Below, piece after piece: positions 62,708-64,000 of a stretch of DNA of 64,000 nucleotides (within the stretch, counting starts at the first letter, position 1; each line of letters starts with the position of its first letter). The notes beneath the pieces are model-generated. The model ran no database searches and was not told the DNA's origin. It worked only from the letters and a program-made list of their open reading frames with translations. Both the position numbers and the translations under genes were made by a program. Location of the stretch: assembly GCF_003287405.1 (NCBI RefSeq), contig NZ_PRLD01000003.1, forward strand, positions 186,001-250,000, read 5' to 3'. Source of the stretch: Faecalibacterium prausnitzii. Its GTDB lineage: Bacteria > Bacillota > Clostridia > Oscillospirales > Ruminococcaceae.

Positions 62708-63670
62708 ATGAAGGCAGTGATCCTTGAAAGCTATGTGATGGAAGAAGGAGACTTGGACTGGTCCGGGGTAAAGGCACTGGTGCCGGACACCACCAGCTAT
62801 GTGCACACCGACTACGCCGACATTGCGCCCCGCATCGGGGATGCAGAGCTGGTGCTCATCAACAAATGCCGCATTGACGAAGCAGTATTGGCACAGTGCC
62901 CGAACCTTAAATGGGTGGGCATCATCGCCACCGGCACAGATAATATCGACCTTGAAGCCTGCCGCCGCCATGGGGTGGCAGTGGCCAACGTGCCGGGCTA
63001 TTCTACTTACAGCGTGGCGCAGATGACCTTCAGCCTGCTGCTGGCCATCTGCCAGTGCGCCCAGCGGTACGACCGGGCGGTAAAGGCCGGGTACTGGCAG
63101 CTGGGCATCCCGGCAGAGTACGGTCTGCTGCCGCAGGTGGAGCTGCTGGGCAAGACCTTTGGCATCTACGGCTACGGCAGCATCGGCCGTCAGACCGCAC
63201 GCATTGCAAAGGCCTTTGGCATGGAGGTGCTGGTGTGCACCCGCACGGTGCGCCCGGAGTACGCCGCCGACGGGGTGGAGTTCGTGGACTTTGACACCCT
63301 GCTTACCCGCAGCGATGTGCTCAGCCTGCACTGCCCGGCCACCCCGGAAACCCGCGGGTTGGTCAGCCGGGAAGCCCTTGCCCAAATGAAGCCCGGTGCC
63401 ATTCTGCTGAACACTGCCCGGGGCGCACTGGTGGACGAGGAAGCCGTAGCCGATGCACTGGAAAGCGGCAAGCTTGCCTTTTACGGCGCAGACGCCTTTG
63501 CCACCGAGCCGCTGCCGCCCCAAAGCCGCCTGCGCGGCCTGCCGGGCGCGGTGCTCACCCCGCACATTGCATGGACCACCAAGGAAGCCTTGCAGCGGCT
63601 GATGGATATTACCACCGGCAACCTGCGCAGCTTTCTGGCCGGTAAGGGCGAGAATATCGTCAACTCTTGA
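62708..63670 (+). CDS. D-2-hydroxyacid dehydrogenase (glycerate dehydrogenase-like)
   Basis: A 320-residue NAD(P)-dependent oxidoreductase. Rossmann motif YGYGSIGRQTARIAKAFGM; active-site Arg in LNTARGALVDEEAVADAL; Glu in the FATEPLPPQ region; His in LTPHIAWTT. The closest named group is hydroxypyruvate reductase/glycerate dehydrogenase. The exact substrate cannot be fixed from sequence. GAGAGGGA lies before the start. Confidence 0.88.
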   Translation: MKAVILESYVMEEGDLDWSGVKALVPDTTSYVHTDYADIAPRIGDAELVLINKCRIDEAVLAQCPNLKWVGIIATGTDNIDLEACRRHGVAVANVPGYSTYSVAQMTFSLLLAICQCAQRYDRAVKAGYWQLGIPAEYGLLPQVELLGKTFGIYGYGSIGRQTARIAKAFGMEVLVCTRTVRPEYAADGVEFVDFDTLLTRSDVLSLHCPATPETRGLVSREALAQMKPGAILLNTARGALVDEEAVADALESGKLAFYGADAFATEPLPPQSRLRGLPGAVLTPHIAWTTKEALQRLMDITTGNLRSFLAGKGENIVNS

Positions 63671-63751
63671 TTTTGGCAGAAGAAACTGCCGTAAAATAAC
63701 GTATGCACAAGAGCAGCCGGCAGCTTTGCCGCTGCTCTGAGGGAGGTAAAA

Positions 63752-64000
63752 ATGAGTTACGCTATCGTATTCAGCAGCAAAACCGGCAACACCGCACTGC
63801 TGGCACAGACCCTGCAGGAGCAGCTGCCGCAGGCAGACTGCTGCTATTTCGGCGCACCGGACACTGCCGCGCTGGCAGCAGATACCCTATATGTGGGCTT
63901 TTGGACGGACAAGGGCAAGGCCGACGCCGACACGCTGGATTTTTTGAAACAGCTGCGCGGCAAGCGGGTATTCCTGTTTGGCACGGCAGGCTTTGGCGGC
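63752..64000 (+). CDS. Flavodoxin-like protein (5' part, cut by the window edge)
   Basis: The first 83 residues of a flavodoxin-like FMN protein: YAIVFSSKTGNTALLAQTL with the S/T-x-T-G-N-T phosphate loop, then LYVGFWTDKGKADADTLDFL and VFLFGTAGFGG. This style of short flavodoxin is seen in anaerobic gut Firmicutes, including proteins annotated BilS that accompany bilirubin reductase; that link is only a suggestion here. GGGAGG precedes the ATG. Confidence 0.8.
   Translation, partial: MSYAIVFSSKTGNTALLAQTLQEQLPQADCCYFGAPDTAALAADTLYVGFWTDKGKADADTLDFLKQLRGKRVFLFGTAGFGG

Overview
The window is a chromosomal segment of a moderately GC-rich Firmicute, most likely Faecalibacterium or a close Oscillospiraceae/Ruminococcaceae relative. 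The basis is protein style, Gram-positive-type SecA, sortase pili, a T-box leader, strong AGGAGG-type ribosome binding sites and TTGACA/TATAAT-type promoters. The genus is inferred, not proven. Both edges cut a gene: secA on the left, a flavodoxin-like gene on the right.

Layout. 1-6.2 kb holds secA (minus), a CPBP membrane protease, rpsO and pnp. 6.6-16.7 kb is a minus-strand sortase-pilus operon: coiled-coil protein, signal peptidase I, 1860-residue LPSTG adhesin, LPGTG backbone pilin, class C sortase, LPQTG minor pilin. 17.1-17.9 kb holds a double-glycine-leader peptide gene and a small secreted InlB_B-type protein. 18.2-25.5 kb has tRNA-Gln, a carboxypeptidase-like protein lacking its catalytic motifs, a phosphoesterase/glycosyltransferase-like/acyltransferase group, recG and a GNAT gene. 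25.7-26.4 kb is a five-tRNA operon (Phe, Gly, Asp, Gly, Cys). 26.7-31.2 kb is a divergent type IIA topoisomerase pair. 31.4-39.4 kb has rlmH, a solute-binding lipoprotein fused by overlap to a hybrid histidine kinase gene, glyS, hisS and an MFS transporter. 39.8-43.9 kb has an IscU-like scaffold plus GGGtGRT protein, then an exported flavoprotein reductase with a NusG-domain-II protein. 44.1-48.5 kb is a T-box-controlled metG operon with an EamA transporter and tatD. 48.6-51.4 kb has small, mostly unassigned genes and a gene-poor patch. 52.0-58.0 kb is the F1Fo ATP synthase operon. 58.1-64 kb has an SPFH/ribbon-helix-helix pair, a SARP-type regulator with a non-canonical receiver, ogt, a sirtuin, a hydroxyacid dehydrogenase and the start of a flavodoxin-like gene.

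The most notable points are these. The ATP synthase operon has no separate delta gene; the delta C-terminal domain is fused in frame to the alpha subunit. An undescribed GG-leader peptide lies next to the pilus locus. A family of gene-end hairpins has 14-15-nt arms that change while a CCGCAG loop stays fixed. An 11-G tract lies just before the backbone pilin gene. A minus-strand transcription unit near 50.0-50.7 kb contains only tiny ORFs with good ribosome binding sites. Several proteins (carboxypeptidase-like, response regulator, CHAP-like domain) lack a canonical catalytic or phosphoacceptor residue.
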